A DNA stretch of 64,000 bases, taken from NCBI GenBank assembly GCA_963667675.1, contig OY763929.1:434001-498000 (forward strand), in the 5' to 3' direction. The position numbers were made by a program, and so were the translations under genes. This stretch comes from G963667675 sp963667675 (GTDB lineage: Bacteria; Chloroflexota; Dehalococcoidia; Lucifugimonadales; UBA3495). Under the pieces are notes generated by a model, which did not search any database, had not been told where the DNA came from, and saw only the letters and a list, made by a program, of their open reading frames with translations. Positions 43,586 through 52,206 of the stretch are shown here, piece by piece; the first letter of the stretch is position 1; every line of letters starts with the position of its first letter.

Positions 43586-43830
43586 CTTAGCCTATTCTCG
43601 CTTCGCCAATTGACATATCCGCAAATGGTCATGTGCGGCCAAGCCATTATAGGAACGGCGCCTGCCTTGGGTCAAGGCGGTTCGCCCGCTGTCGCATGCG
43701 TATAGCGTGTGTCATGTCCGCGGCTATCGCCCGTGTATAATTGACTGCCAATAAGCTCGATGCCGGACATTCCAGGCAAGCCGCGGGCGCATCGCCGCCT
43801 AGCCCGGCGCACCCGCGTGAGGAGGCCCCA

Positions 43831-44187
43831 ATGCCGATCATTCAACGGCCCTACGTCCCTCCCGAGGACCAGGTCCCCCAGGAAGAGAATTTCGTAAATC
43901 CCGGCGACCCCGAGGCCGCCGCCGGCGGGTCGGGAGACCCCATCACCTTCTACAGCGATTCGATGCACATCTTCAGCAGCCTTTACTCGGCGGTCCTGTT
44001 CTTCGGCGAGCAGATGGAGGAGCGGGAGCCCATACTGCGGGCCCGCATCAAGGTCAGCCCGCAAATGCTCAAGGCCATCGCCCTGCTCTCCGCCAAGCAC
44101 GTGCGGGAGTACGAAGAGGCGGTGGGGCCCATCACCCTGCCGGAGCAGGTCTACGCCGCCTGGGAACTGGAGCCCGAGAAGGAATGA
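43831..44187 (+). CDS. DUF3467-like small protein
   Basis: I use the ATG at 43831, with GAGGAGG eight bases ahead. The 118-residue protein has a proline-rich start (MPIIQRPYVPPEDQVPQEE) and a compact domain ending RARIKVSPQMLKAIALLSAKHVREYEEAVGPI. This matches the DUF3467 pattern of a strand followed by a helix ending in YE. The function is unknown. The next gene overlaps by four bases. Confidence 0.7.
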   Translation: MPIIQRPYVPPEDQVPQEENFVNPGDPEAAAGGSGDPITFYSDSMHIFSSLYSAVLFFGEQMEEREPILRARIKVSPQMLKAIALLSAKHVREYEEAVGPITLPEQVYAAWELEPEKE

Positions 44188-44690
44188 CCGAGGCGCCGCA
44201 AGACCGCCCGCTGGCCGAGGACTCCGCCGCGCCGGTGCCGGTCCAACCCGGCGTGGACTACGCCGCTCCGCCGGACTGGAATTGGCGTCTTGTGGGCGCC
44301 AGCCAGCCCAGCAAGGCGGTGATGCACCTTACCCACAGCGACGTTACACGGGTCATGGTGGACGTGCTGCGGCCGTCGGACTCGCCTCCGGAAGCCCCGT
44401 TCCGCATAGTCCGGGACATCCCCATCATCATCATCGACAGCCTGGACAAGTACTGGGCCGCCGAGTCGCGTACGCAACTGCCCCTCAGCGGCCTCAGGGT
44501 CCCCGTTGAGCACGAGACCAGGAATGGCGCAAAGCGGGCATTGGCCGCAGACCTGGCCGCCCAGTTGAGGCTGCTCCTGCTGCTATCGACGTCTTACCAG
44601 CAGAGCATGGCCCCCCAGTTGAAGGAGAACCTGGCCCTGCTGTCTCAGTATCTGGAGCCGCGGCAGGATGCTGCGGACGACGCTGGTTGA
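44184..44690 (+). CDS. uncharacterised protein
   Basis: The 168-residue protein is coupled to the preceding gene through an ATGA overlap. It has an acidic, proline-rich start and a core of alternating strands (NWRLVGASQPSKAVMHLTHSDVTRVMVDVLRP, FRIVRDIPIIIIDSLDKYW). A leucine-rich helical C-terminus (LAADLAAQLRLLLLLSTSYQQS) follows. I do not recognise the family. The pair may work together. Confidence 0.65.
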   Translation: MTEAPQDRPLAEDSAAPVPVQPGVDYAAPPDWNWRLVGASQPSKAVMHLTHSDVTRVMVDVLRPSDSPPEAPFRIVRDIPIIIIDSLDKYWAAESRTQLPLSGLRVPVEHETRNGAKRALAADLAAQLRLLLLLSTSYQQSMAPQLKENLALLSQYLEPRQDAADDAG

Positions 44691-44757
44691 CTGGTCTTAG
44701 CCAGGATAACTTAGAGAATTGTGCACCCAATCACTTGACCACCGCACCCGTGTCTCG

Positions 44758-44955
44758 CTAAAGCACCACGACTAATAGAACGACTATTACCACGGCTGTT
44801 ACTAGCACCTGAAGCCAAGGGTTTTCATAAGCCTTTGACATTGAGTACGAGCAACTGGGGCAGAACTTCAACGGCACAGCATCTGCTTTCTCTTTGAGTT
44901 CCAATCCGCACTTTGGGCAAGTCCTCACATTCCAAGATATCTGAGGTTTGGTCAC
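44758..44955 (-). CDS. small zinc-ribbon membrane protein
   Basis: The 65-residue protein has two CxxC knuckles (Cys13/16 and Cys32/35), consistent with one zinc ribbon, and ends in a single membrane helix (VLVTAVVIVVLLVVVL). The function is unknown. Its base composition is A+T-richer than that of the genes on both sides, like the nuclease gene upstream of it on the same strand, so the two may have arrived together. Confidence 0.65.
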   Translation of the reverse strand: MTKPQISWNVRTCPKCGLELKEKADAVPLKFCPSCSYSMSKAYENPWLQVLVTAVVIVVLLVVVL

Positions 44956-45018
44956 GGCCGGTGCCCCCTCTCCAACAAAGCGTAAATTGGCATATGATGC
45001 TTATGACTCATTACCAGC

Positions 45019-46041
45019 CTACTGGCCTTGAAACCGGTACCGCTCTCGCTGATACTTCACCCAATCTGCCGTCGCGTTGCCGCACGCTTGCTCTACGGCG
45101 TCGACCAATTGGGACGGGCAAACAATCCTATAGGCATCGTCGGGCCGTTTCAACGTGGAGCGAAACATGCCTGAGACTGATTTGAGATTCGGGAATTTCT
45201 CAGCCAAGGGTGGAGATGTGATGCGCTCACGGTAGGCTTTGTTCCCCTCGGGAACGACAGCTATAACTTTGGCCTCCGATACTTCCAACTCTCCGAGTTT
45301 CACCATGCGATCCGCCAGCAACCGTTGGCGCATTAGCTGGTAGAAGGGTTCATACAGCAAGTCAGTTATTGGGACTCTGCCGTTAAAAGACGACGATTCG
45401 GAGTTATACAGGTCCGAGTAACGCTTTAGGCGAGTTTCGCCACTGCGGCCGGCACCCAGATAGGCTCCCCGTCTGTATTCCTCGACGTACTTCCATTCCA
45501 GCAAGTATGCTCGCCTTCCCTTGGCGGTTTCGGCGACCATAAAAGCATCAACGCTAGTGGTGTTTGCACCCCTGGTCGGTGCAGCGCCCCGTTCCAAGGG
45601 CTCCCCTTTGCCAATCCACTCGAACTCGACCGGCGACACATTACTGTCGTGCTTGATGTCCACGACACTCTCGACGTCGGTATCGAGCGCGCGCAGGATT
45701 GCCAAAAGCGCGCCGCTAAAATCGCGTAGCGGAAGCAGGAAATTGACGCAGGCGACTTGTGAGCTGGCCATGTTGCGGGTCGGCCCGTCTCCGTCGCGGG
45801 TATCGCCAGTCCGATTGGTATCGCGCCACCACTTTATTGCGCGCTGCCGGAAGAAGTGCTTCGCTCCTTGGTTCCCTCGCAACGTTTCATAGAGATTCTC
45901 GTCTTCATGGCCTAACGCCAACAAGTGGCCGTGTCGTTGCCCTTTGTCGTCTGTCGGGTTGCGCCCGTTGGCACTGATAGTTGAGGACGTATTCCGGAAG
46001 TCACTTTGACGCTCGCGTGCGATGTCTCGAAATGACGGCAT
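45019..46041 (-). CDS. PD-(D/E)XK-type nuclease, PGN_0703-like
   Basis: I use the ATG at 46041; the first 15 codons of the longer frame overlap proS and are unlikely. The 340-residue protein has a central TSVDAFMVAE followed about 10 residues later by AYLLEWKYVE, a D...ExK pattern of restriction-type nucleases. The context LLEWKY-x-E recalls the PGN_0703 putative restriction endonuclease family. No methyltransferase is adjacent, so it may be an orphan or act in another defence role. It is A+T-richer than its neighbours. Confidence 0.6.
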   Translation of the reverse strand: MPSFRDIARERQSDFRNTSSTISANGRNPTDDKGQRHGHLLALGHEDENLYETLRGNQGAKHFFRQRAIKWWRDTNRTGDTRDGDGPTRNMASSQVACVNFLLPLRDFSGALLAILRALDTDVESVVDIKHDSNVSPVEFEWIGKGEPLERGAAPTRGANTTSVDAFMVAETAKGRRAYLLEWKYVEEYRRGAYLGAGRSGETRLKRYSDLYNSESSSFNGRVPITDLLYEPFYQLMRQRLLADRMVKLGELEVSEAKVIAVVPEGNKAYRERITSPPLAEKFPNLKSVSGMFRSTLKRPDDAYRIVCPSQLVDAVEQACGNATADWVKYQRERYRFQGQ

Positions 46042-46045
46042 AAGG

Positions 46046-47758
46046 CTACTCCCGCTCCCCCGCCGCAAGCCGCGCCGCCACTGCATCAGCGACCTCGCCC
46101 AGCGGGATCATCTCCGCCTCCGCGTCAGTGCGGCCCTTGACCTCGGCCTGTCCGTTCTTGAGGTTGCGGGGGCTGACCACCAGCCGCAGGGGCAGGCCCA
46201 GCAGGTCGGCGTCGTTGAACTTCACGCCGGCGGCCTGGTCTATCCGGTCGTCGTAGAGGGTTTCCACGCCCTTGTCCCACAGTTCCCGGTAGAGCTGGTC
46301 CGCCGCTTCCGCCACGTCGCTGTCCGACATGTTCAGGGCCACCAGGTGCGCCTGGTAGGGCGCCACCGGCGGCGGGAAGACGATGCCCTTCTCGTCGTGG
46401 TTCTGCTCAATGGCCGCCGCCAGCAAGCGTCCCACGCCTATGCCGTAGCAGCCCATGATGATGGGATGCTGCCGCCCCTCGCTGTCCAGGTACAGGGCGT
46501 CCAATGCCTCGCTGAAAAAGGTGCCCAGCTTGAAGATGTGGCCGACCTCGATGCCCCGGCAGGACTCCAACGCTGCCCCGCAGTTGGGGCAAAGCTGGCC
46601 GGGTTGGGCCATGGCTATGTCGTCCAGCACGTCCACCTGGAAGTCCCTGGGATAGTTGGCCCCCGTCAGGTGTGTGTCCGGCTTGTTGGCTCCCACGACA
46701 AAGTTGTTGCCCTGGGTGATGGACCTGTCGGCGATCTTGCGCATTCCCGAAAGCCCCACTGCCGACGCCGAACCGGCCACCAGCCCCGCGGCCCGCACCT
46801 CCTCGTCGTCGGCCAGCCGCAGGTCCTTGACGTGCAGGACGTTCTTCAGCTTCACGTCGTTGATTTCCAGGTCGCCCCTGATGGAGACGAACACCACCTC
46901 CCCGTCGGCCGCGTAAAACACGGCTTTAATTGTCTTCTCGGCTGGGACGTCCAGGAACTGGGCCAGGGTGTCGATGGTCTTGATTCCGGGCGTTGCAGTC
47001 TCTTGCAGGGCCGCCTCCGGTTCCGGAGTAAGCTGCTGGTACACGCCGACGGCCTTCTCGGCGTTGGCGGTGTAGCCGCAGGCGGAGCAGGTGATTACCG
47101 TGTCCTCGCCGGTTGGAGTGGGCAGCAGGAACTCGTGGGAGTCCTTGCCGCCGATGGCGCCGCTGTCGGCCTCGGCCATCAGCACCGGCAGCGCGCAGCG
47201 CCGGTATATGTTGCGGTAGGCCTGGGCCATAGCCTGGTAGCTTTCGTCCAGGCTGTCGTCGTCGGCGTTGAAGCTGTAGGCGTCCTTCATGTCGAACTCC
47301 CGCACCCGCACCAGTCCGGCGCGGGGACGCGGCTCGTCCCTGAACTTGGTCTGTATTTGGTAGAGGATGACCGGCAGGTCCCGGTAGCTCTGCACGTTGG
47401 CCCGCACGATGGAGGTCACCACCTCCTCGTGGGTGGGGGCCAGGACCATGGGGCGGCCCCGGCGGTCTTCCAGGGAGAAGAGGTTGTCGCCGAACGCTGC
47501 CCGGCGTCCGGTCTGCTCCCACAGTTCCGTGGGCTGCAGGGCGGGCATCATCAACTCCTGGCCGCCCGCGGCGTCCATCTCTTCGCGGATGATGTTCTCT
47601 ATCTTGCGGAGGGAACGCCAGGCCAGGGGGAGGTACGAATAGACGCCGGAGGCCACCTGCTGCACCAGGCCCGCCCGCAGCATCAAGCGATGGCTGGCTG
47701 TCTCGCCCTCCGGGGGATCGTCCCGGAGGGTCTTGGAGACCAGCCGGGTGAACCTCAT
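46046..47758 (-). CDS. proS: prolyl-tRNA synthetase (bacterial type with editing insert)
   Basis: The 570-residue class II synthetase has motif 1 (SGVYSYLPLAWRSLRKIENIIREEM), motif 2 (TKFRDEPRPRAGLVRVREFDMKDAYSF) and motif 3 (GCYGIGVGRLLAAAIEQ). A YbaK-like editing insert lies between motifs 2 and 3, followed by an anticodon-binding domain. I chose the ATG at 47758, whose first bases overlap the ispG stop (ATGA). A longer frame upstream is just the ispG shadow. Confidence 0.96.
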   Translation of the reverse strand: MRFTRLVSKTLRDDPPEGETASHRLMLRAGLVQQVASGVYSYLPLAWRSLRKIENIIREEMDAAGGQELMMPALQPTELWEQTGRRAAFGDNLFSLEDRRGRPMVLAPTHEEVVTSIVRANVQSYRDLPVILYQIQTKFRDEPRPRAGLVRVREFDMKDAYSFNADDDSLDESYQAMAQAYRNIYRRCALPVLMAEADSGAIGGKDSHEFLLPTPTGEDTVITCSACGYTANAEKAVGVYQQLTPEPEAALQETATPGIKTIDTLAQFLDVPAEKTIKAVFYAADGEVVFVSIRGDLEINDVKLKNVLHVKDLRLADDEEVRAAGLVAGSASAVGLSGMRKIADRSITQGNNFVVGANKPDTHLTGANYPRDFQVDVLDDIAMAQPGQLCPNCGAALESCRGIEVGHIFKLGTFFSEALDALYLDSEGRQHPIIMGCYGIGVGRLLAAAIEQNHDEKGIVFPPPVAPYQAHLVALNMSDSDVAEAADQLYRELWDKGVETLYDDRIDQAAGVKFNDADLLGLPLRLVVSPRNLKNGQAEVKGRTDAEAEMIPLGEVADAVAARLAAGERE

Positions 47759-48888
47759 GAAGCCGCCGGAGTCTTTTCCACTTCTTCCATCAGCGCCGAG
47801 AGCATCTCGTCTCCCGGCACCACGCGCACCTTCTCTCCCTTGCGGAAAATCACGGCCCGGCCCGCCCCGGCGGCTATGCCCACGTCGGCGTCCTTGGCCT
47901 CTCCGGGGCCGTTGACCTCGCACCCCATCACGGCCACAGTGACCTGCTTGTTGCTGGTCTTGAGCAAGGCGTCAACGTCGTTGGCCAGCTTGACCACGTC
48001 CACGTCGGCCCGTCCGCAACTGGGACAGGCCACCAGGACTGACCCCTTCTGCCTGAGGTTGAGGGACTTGAGAATCTCGTAACCTGCGAAGACTTCTTCT
48101 TTCGAGTCGCCGCTCAGCGACACCCGGATGGTGTCACCGATTCCCTCGTAGAGCAGCACGCCCAGCCCGACGGCGGTGCGAATCGACCCGGCTTGCACCG
48201 TGCCCGACTCGGTGATGCCCAAGTGCAAGGGATAGGGCACCAGTTGGGCCAAGGTGCGGTAGGCCTCCACCGTGGTGGCCACGTCGAAGGCCTTCATGGA
48301 AATCTTGATGTCGTCGAAGTCCTGCTCTTCCAGCAGGCTGACTTCCCACAGGGCGGTGGCCACCATGTGGTCGATGATGCTGTATTCGCCTTCCTTGATC
48401 TCTCCGGCCTTGGGGAGCTTGTTCACCAGGTCCATGTGCCGGGAAAAGCCCCTGGTGCGGCCGATGCCGCCCACCGGGGGAAGGCTGCCGAAATTCACCC
48501 CGATGCGGATGGGTATGCCCCGCTCCTTGGCCGCCCGCACCACCGTCCGCACCTGGTCTTCGTTCCGCAGGTTGCCCGGGTTCAGCCGCAGGCAGTCCAC
48601 GCCGCCTTTAACGCATTCCAGGGCCAGCTGGTAGTGGAAGTGGATGTCGGCGATCAACGGGATGTTGATCCGTTTCTTGATTTCGGCCATGGCCAGTGCG
48701 GCGTCCATGTCGGGCACCGCGCTGCGGATGACGTCACATCCGGCCTCTTCAAGCTCATGTATCTGCCGCACGGTAGCGTCGACGTCGCGGGTGTCCGTCT
48801 TGGTCATGGACTGCACTGCTATGTCGGCGCCGCCGCCGATCTTCACTCCGCCCACGTAGACCGGTTTGGTTGGCCGTCTTTTGTTCAT
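47755..48888 (-). CDS. ispG: 4-hydroxy-3-methylbut-2-en-1-yl diphosphate synthase
   Basis: The 377-residue [4Fe-4S] enzyme of the MEP isoprenoid pathway reduces MEcPP to HMBPP. It shows VYVGGVKIGGGADIAVQSMTKTDTRD at the start. The cluster cysteines are in CPSCGRADVDVVKL and MGCEVNGPGEAKDADVG. The pathway enzyme Dxr is encoded further along the same strand. ispG and proS are translationally coupled. Confidence 0.96.
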   Translation of the reverse strand: MNKRRPTKPVYVGGVKIGGGADIAVQSMTKTDTRDVDATVRQIHELEEAGCDVIRSAVPDMDAALAMAEIKKRINIPLIADIHFHYQLALECVKGGVDCLRLNPGNLRNEDQVRTVVRAAKERGIPIRIGVNFGSLPPVGGIGRTRGFSRHMDLVNKLPKAGEIKEGEYSIIDHMVATALWEVSLLEEQDFDDIKISMKAFDVATTVEAYRTLAQLVPYPLHLGITESGTVQAGSIRTAVGLGVLLYEGIGDTIRVSLSGDSKEEVFAGYEILKSLNLRQKGSVLVACPSCGRADVDVVKLANDVDALLKTSNKQVTVAVMGCEVNGPGEAKDADVGIAAGAGRAVIFRKGEKVRVVPGDEMLSALMEEVEKTPAAS

Positions 48889-49100
48889 TGCCTAGCCTCG
48901 TTTCCGCAATCAGCTTTGGGCCTATGTTACAGAAATTTGAGTGTTGACGCTAGGGGAACCCGCCACGCCTGCCACTGTTTTGAAGCTGAAGCCTGCTGCG
49001 GCGAGCCTTGCGCCCTTGGTGGGTGGAGCGTAGAATTGGCGGCGCCGACGGGACTGCTCAGCAATGCTTCGCCGGGTTCGTCAAACAATGCGATGGGACT

Positions 49101-49862
49101 ATGCGGTTCAAAGATAAAGTAGCGATCGTTACCGGGTCCGCCCACGGCATAGGCAAGGCCACGGCCAAGCTGCTGGCCGCCGAGGGTGCAAGTTTGGTGG
49201 CGGTGGACATAAACGAGCCTGTCCTGGCAGCCGTAGCCGAGGAAATTGAAGCTGCCGGCGGCAAAGTAAGCGCCATGCGGGTTGACGTGCTGGACGCGCA
49301 GCAGGTAGAGGCTATGTTCGACTCTGTCGTCGCCAACCACGGCCGCGTTGACATCCTGGTAAACGCCGTGGGCGGCAGCTCAATCATTCCCGACGGCGAA
49401 GCCAAGGTAGACGAGCTTACCCCGGAGGAATGGGACACGGTAGTCCGGTTCAACCTCAGGGGCACCTTCCTGTGCGTCAGGGCCGCCGTGGAGCACATGA
49501 AGAAGCAGGGATGCGGCAAGATTGTCAACCTGTCTTCCAGGGCCGCCAGGGGCGTCAGTGACTCCAGCAGCGCCTACGCCGCGTCCAAGGCGGGCATCAC
49601 GGCCTTCACCAAGAAGGTTGCTACGGAAGTCGGGCCTTACGGAATAACCTGCAACGCCGTCGCTCCCGCCCTGACCCTCAGCGATCGCATTGCGGAGTTG
49701 TGGGCGCAAAAGTCCGAGGAGCACAAGCAGCGGACCATCCAGAACATACCCCTGCGCCGTCCCGCCCAGCCCGAGGACCAGGCCAAAGTCATCGCCTTCC
49801 TCGCCTCCGACGCCGCCGACTACGTAACCGGCGTCACCATCGACACCGCCGGCGGGCGGTAG
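49101..49862 (+). CDS. short-chain dehydrogenase/reductase
   Basis: The 253-residue classical SDR has the cofactor motif TGSAHGIGKAT, the NAG-like segment LVNAVGGSS, the catalytic Ser/Tyr/Lys in LSSRAARG...YAASKAG, and the ending DAADYVTGVTIDTAGGR. The Asp after the second strand (AVDINEP) suggests preference for NAD. The ATG at 49101 gives the usual length. The substrate is unknown. It lies, with the next gene, between ispG and rseP and on the opposite strand. Confidence 0.9.
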   Translation: MRFKDKVAIVTGSAHGIGKATAKLLAAEGASLVAVDINEPVLAAVAEEIEAAGGKVSAMRVDVLDAQQVEAMFDSVVANHGRVDILVNAVGGSSIIPDGEAKVDELTPEEWDTVVRFNLRGTFLCVRAAVEHMKKQGCGKIVNLSSRAARGVSDSSSAYAASKAGITAFTKKVATEVGPYGITCNAVAPALTLSDRIAELWAQKSEEHKQRTIQNIPLRRPAQPEDQAKVIAFLASDAADYVTGVTIDTAGGR

Positions 49863-50058
49863 GCCCGCCACACGGCACCCACGCTACCCGGTTGCGCCTG
49901 TCGTTAGGGGATTGGGCGTGCCTGCGGTCGTATAGGGTATACTCAGAAAGCTAATGGGGCCGTCTACGTGCTCGCGACAACCTCCTGAGTCGTGAACGAC
50001 GCTGCATTGATATCCTCCGGCATTGTCACACTGGACCTAGGGGCTAAGGGTTTGACAA

Positions 50059-52098
50059 GTGACTGCTCTTGAGACTTTTGGCTCAACCGAACGAGTGTTT
50101 GTCGACTTGGCCCACTTTGGAGACGACCGCGTAATCCACCATCGGCAGACGGCGATTTGCCGGGCCGTGCTAATCGGCCTATTGACTGTACTTGTCGTCA
50201 TGTCCCTGGCAGCATGCAACGATGGGTCTCAACCCGAGGTCTTCCCGACGGCTACTCAAGCCCCAGAGACTATGATTTCTGCTGTGCCGGTAACAACGCC
50301 CGGTAGCGCGGGCACTGCTGTGCCGGTAACAACGCCCGTTCCCACGGACACTCCTGAGCCTACTGCCTCATACGATTCTTTTCACAACGGTCATTATCCG
50401 CCATTGCTGGACTTATGGACGATTGAGTACGAGCCTAAACTTATCGCCATTAGTAAAGGCGGAGCACATTTCTGTGGCTTGCGGGAAGACGGAGCGCCAG
50501 TCTGTTGGGGCAGTCAGGAAGAGGGTCAGTCGCTCCCGCGCCAAGGGGAGAAACTCGTGGCCATTAGCAGTGGGGGATACCATACCTGTGGCCTGCGGGA
50601 GGACGGCTCGCCAGTCTGTTGGGGCCGGAACTATGAAGGTCAATCGACCCCGCCCGAAGGGGAGAAGTTCGTGTCCATTAGCAGCGGGTATTACCACACT
50701 TGCGGCCTGCGAGAAGACGATTCGGCAGCCTGTTGGGGCTTTAACAACGCTGGACAATCAAGCCCACCCGAGGGGGAGAAACTCGCGTCCATTAGCAGTG
50801 GGGTATACCATACCTGTGGTCTGCGGGAGGACGGTTCGGCGATCTGTTGGGGTCGGGACGATGACGGTCAATCGACCCCGCCCGAAGGGGAGAAGTTCGC
50901 GTCCATTGGCATTGGAGGAAACTATACCTGTGGCTTGCCGGAAGACGGTTTGCCAGTCTGTTGGGGCTGGGACGATGCCGGTGATTTGATCCCACCCGAA
51001 GGAGAGAAGTTCGCATCTATCAGTAGTGGAGGCGCACATATCTGCGGCCTAAGAGAGGACGGTTCGATTCTCTGCTGGGGCACGAACTACCACGCGTTTG
51101 GGGGTGATCAGTATTTAGGTCAGTCGACCCCGCCTATAGGAGAGAGATTCGTATCCATTAGCAGCAGTCTTGACTCTACGTGTGGGTTGCGAGAAGACGG
51201 CTCAGTCATCTGTTGGGGCTCCGTGGGAGACCCAGAATGGAGCCGACCAGACGCTGGTGGGAGACTATATGCTGGTCATCCGCCCCCAGGAGAAAAGTTT
51301 ACGCCCATCAGCAGCGGTGGCCTCCACACGTGCGGATTGCGAAAGGACGGCTCGGCTGTCTGCTGGGGAGTGAACCCGTACGGTCAAGCAGTCCCACCTT
51401 TAGGAGAGAAGTTTATGTCCATCAGCAGCGGTGGTCTCCACACTTGCGGGTTGCGAGAAAACGGCTCGGTTGTCTGCTGGGGCGCCCTCTATTATGCAGG
51501 AGAGAAGTTTGCAGCCATTAGTAGCGGCGGCCGGCACGCGTGCGGGTTAACGGAAGAAGGTTCAATTGTCTGCTGGGGCTACATATCAAATCCACCTGAG
51601 GGCGAAACGTTCGTGTCCGTTAGCAGTGGCAGCAATCACGCGTGCGCGCTGCGAGAAGATGATTTGGCTGTGTGCTGGGGAGAGTCTTTGGGGAATGACT
51701 GGACAAGCCCGCCTACGGGAGAAACATTCACGTCCATAGCGAGCGGGGGTGATCGAACGTGCGGGCTTCGAAGAGATGCAACGGTCCTCTGCTGGGGCGG
51801 ACGAAAAGTGATTGAAGATTTAAAGCTGCTTGAAAACGAGAAGTTCCTGTCGATTAGCCGCGGTTTCCTACACACGTGCGGGCTACGAAAAGATGCGTCG
51901 GTTCTCTGCTGGGGCGAGATACGATTGGGGGGTCACTGGGGTTACTTTTATGGTCAGTCAAGCTCCTCTAAAGGCGAAGCGTTCGCGTCCATTAGCAGCG
52001 GTCGCTGGCACACTTGCGGCCTGCGACATGACGGAACGGTCGTGTGCTGGAGTGTCAAGGGCCACGCCATCATCTCAGATACTTCCGATCCGGCCTGA
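50059..52098 (+). CDS. RCC1-like repeat lipoprotein, 14 repeats
   Basis: The 679-residue exported protein has a membrane segment with lipobox SLAAC (Cys53) and a T/P-rich linker. Fourteen units of about 35-45 residues follow, with the pattern F-x-S-I-S-S-G-G-x-H-T-C-G-L-R-x-D-G-x-x-x-C-W-G. Each unit has two cysteines and most end in CWG. This is the RCC1/BNR-like beta-propeller pattern, and 14 repeats would give two seven-bladed propellers. The paired cysteines could form one disulfide per blade outside the cell. It starts at GTG. It could bind surface polymers or other cells, but the function is unknown. Confidence 0.85.
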   Translation: MTALETFGSTERVFVDLAHFGDDRVIHHRQTAICRAVLIGLLTVLVVMSLAACNDGSQPEVFPTATQAPETMISAVPVTTPGSAGTAVPVTTPVPTDTPEPTASYDSFHNGHYPPLLDLWTIEYEPKLIAISKGGAHFCGLREDGAPVCWGSQEEGQSLPRQGEKLVAISSGGYHTCGLREDGSPVCWGRNYEGQSTPPEGEKFVSISSGYYHTCGLREDDSAACWGFNNAGQSSPPEGEKLASISSGVYHTCGLREDGSAICWGRDDDGQSTPPEGEKFASIGIGGNYTCGLPEDGLPVCWGWDDAGDLIPPEGEKFASISSGGAHICGLREDGSILCWGTNYHAFGGDQYLGQSTPPIGERFVSISSSLDSTCGLREDGSVICWGSVGDPEWSRPDAGGRLYAGHPPPGEKFTPISSGGLHTCGLRKDGSAVCWGVNPYGQAVPPLGEKFMSISSGGLHTCGLRENGSVVCWGALYYAGEKFAAISSGGRHACGLTEEGSIVCWGYISNPPEGETFVSVSSGSNHACALREDDLAVCWGESLGNDWTSPPTGETFTSIASGGDRTCGLRRDATVLCWGGRKVIEDLKLLENEKFLSISRGFLHTCGLRKDASVLCWGEIRLGGHWGYFYGQSSSSKGEAFASISSGRWHTCGLRHDGTVVCWSVKGHAIISDTSDPA

Positions 52099-52206
52099 TT
52101 CAAGGATGAGGCCAAGGCTTGTATGACGGTTCCGACGCACCCGCCAGGGTTCTGGTATGAAGACGAAGAGTAGTCACACCAAACCCAAAAAGCAGACACG
52201 CCCCCG

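Noticed and set aside
46022..48082. Plus-strand open frame of 686 codons opposite proS and ispG
   Set aside because: It is the GC-rich antisense shadow of two certain genes. It has no family resemblance and its boundaries match their codon structure.
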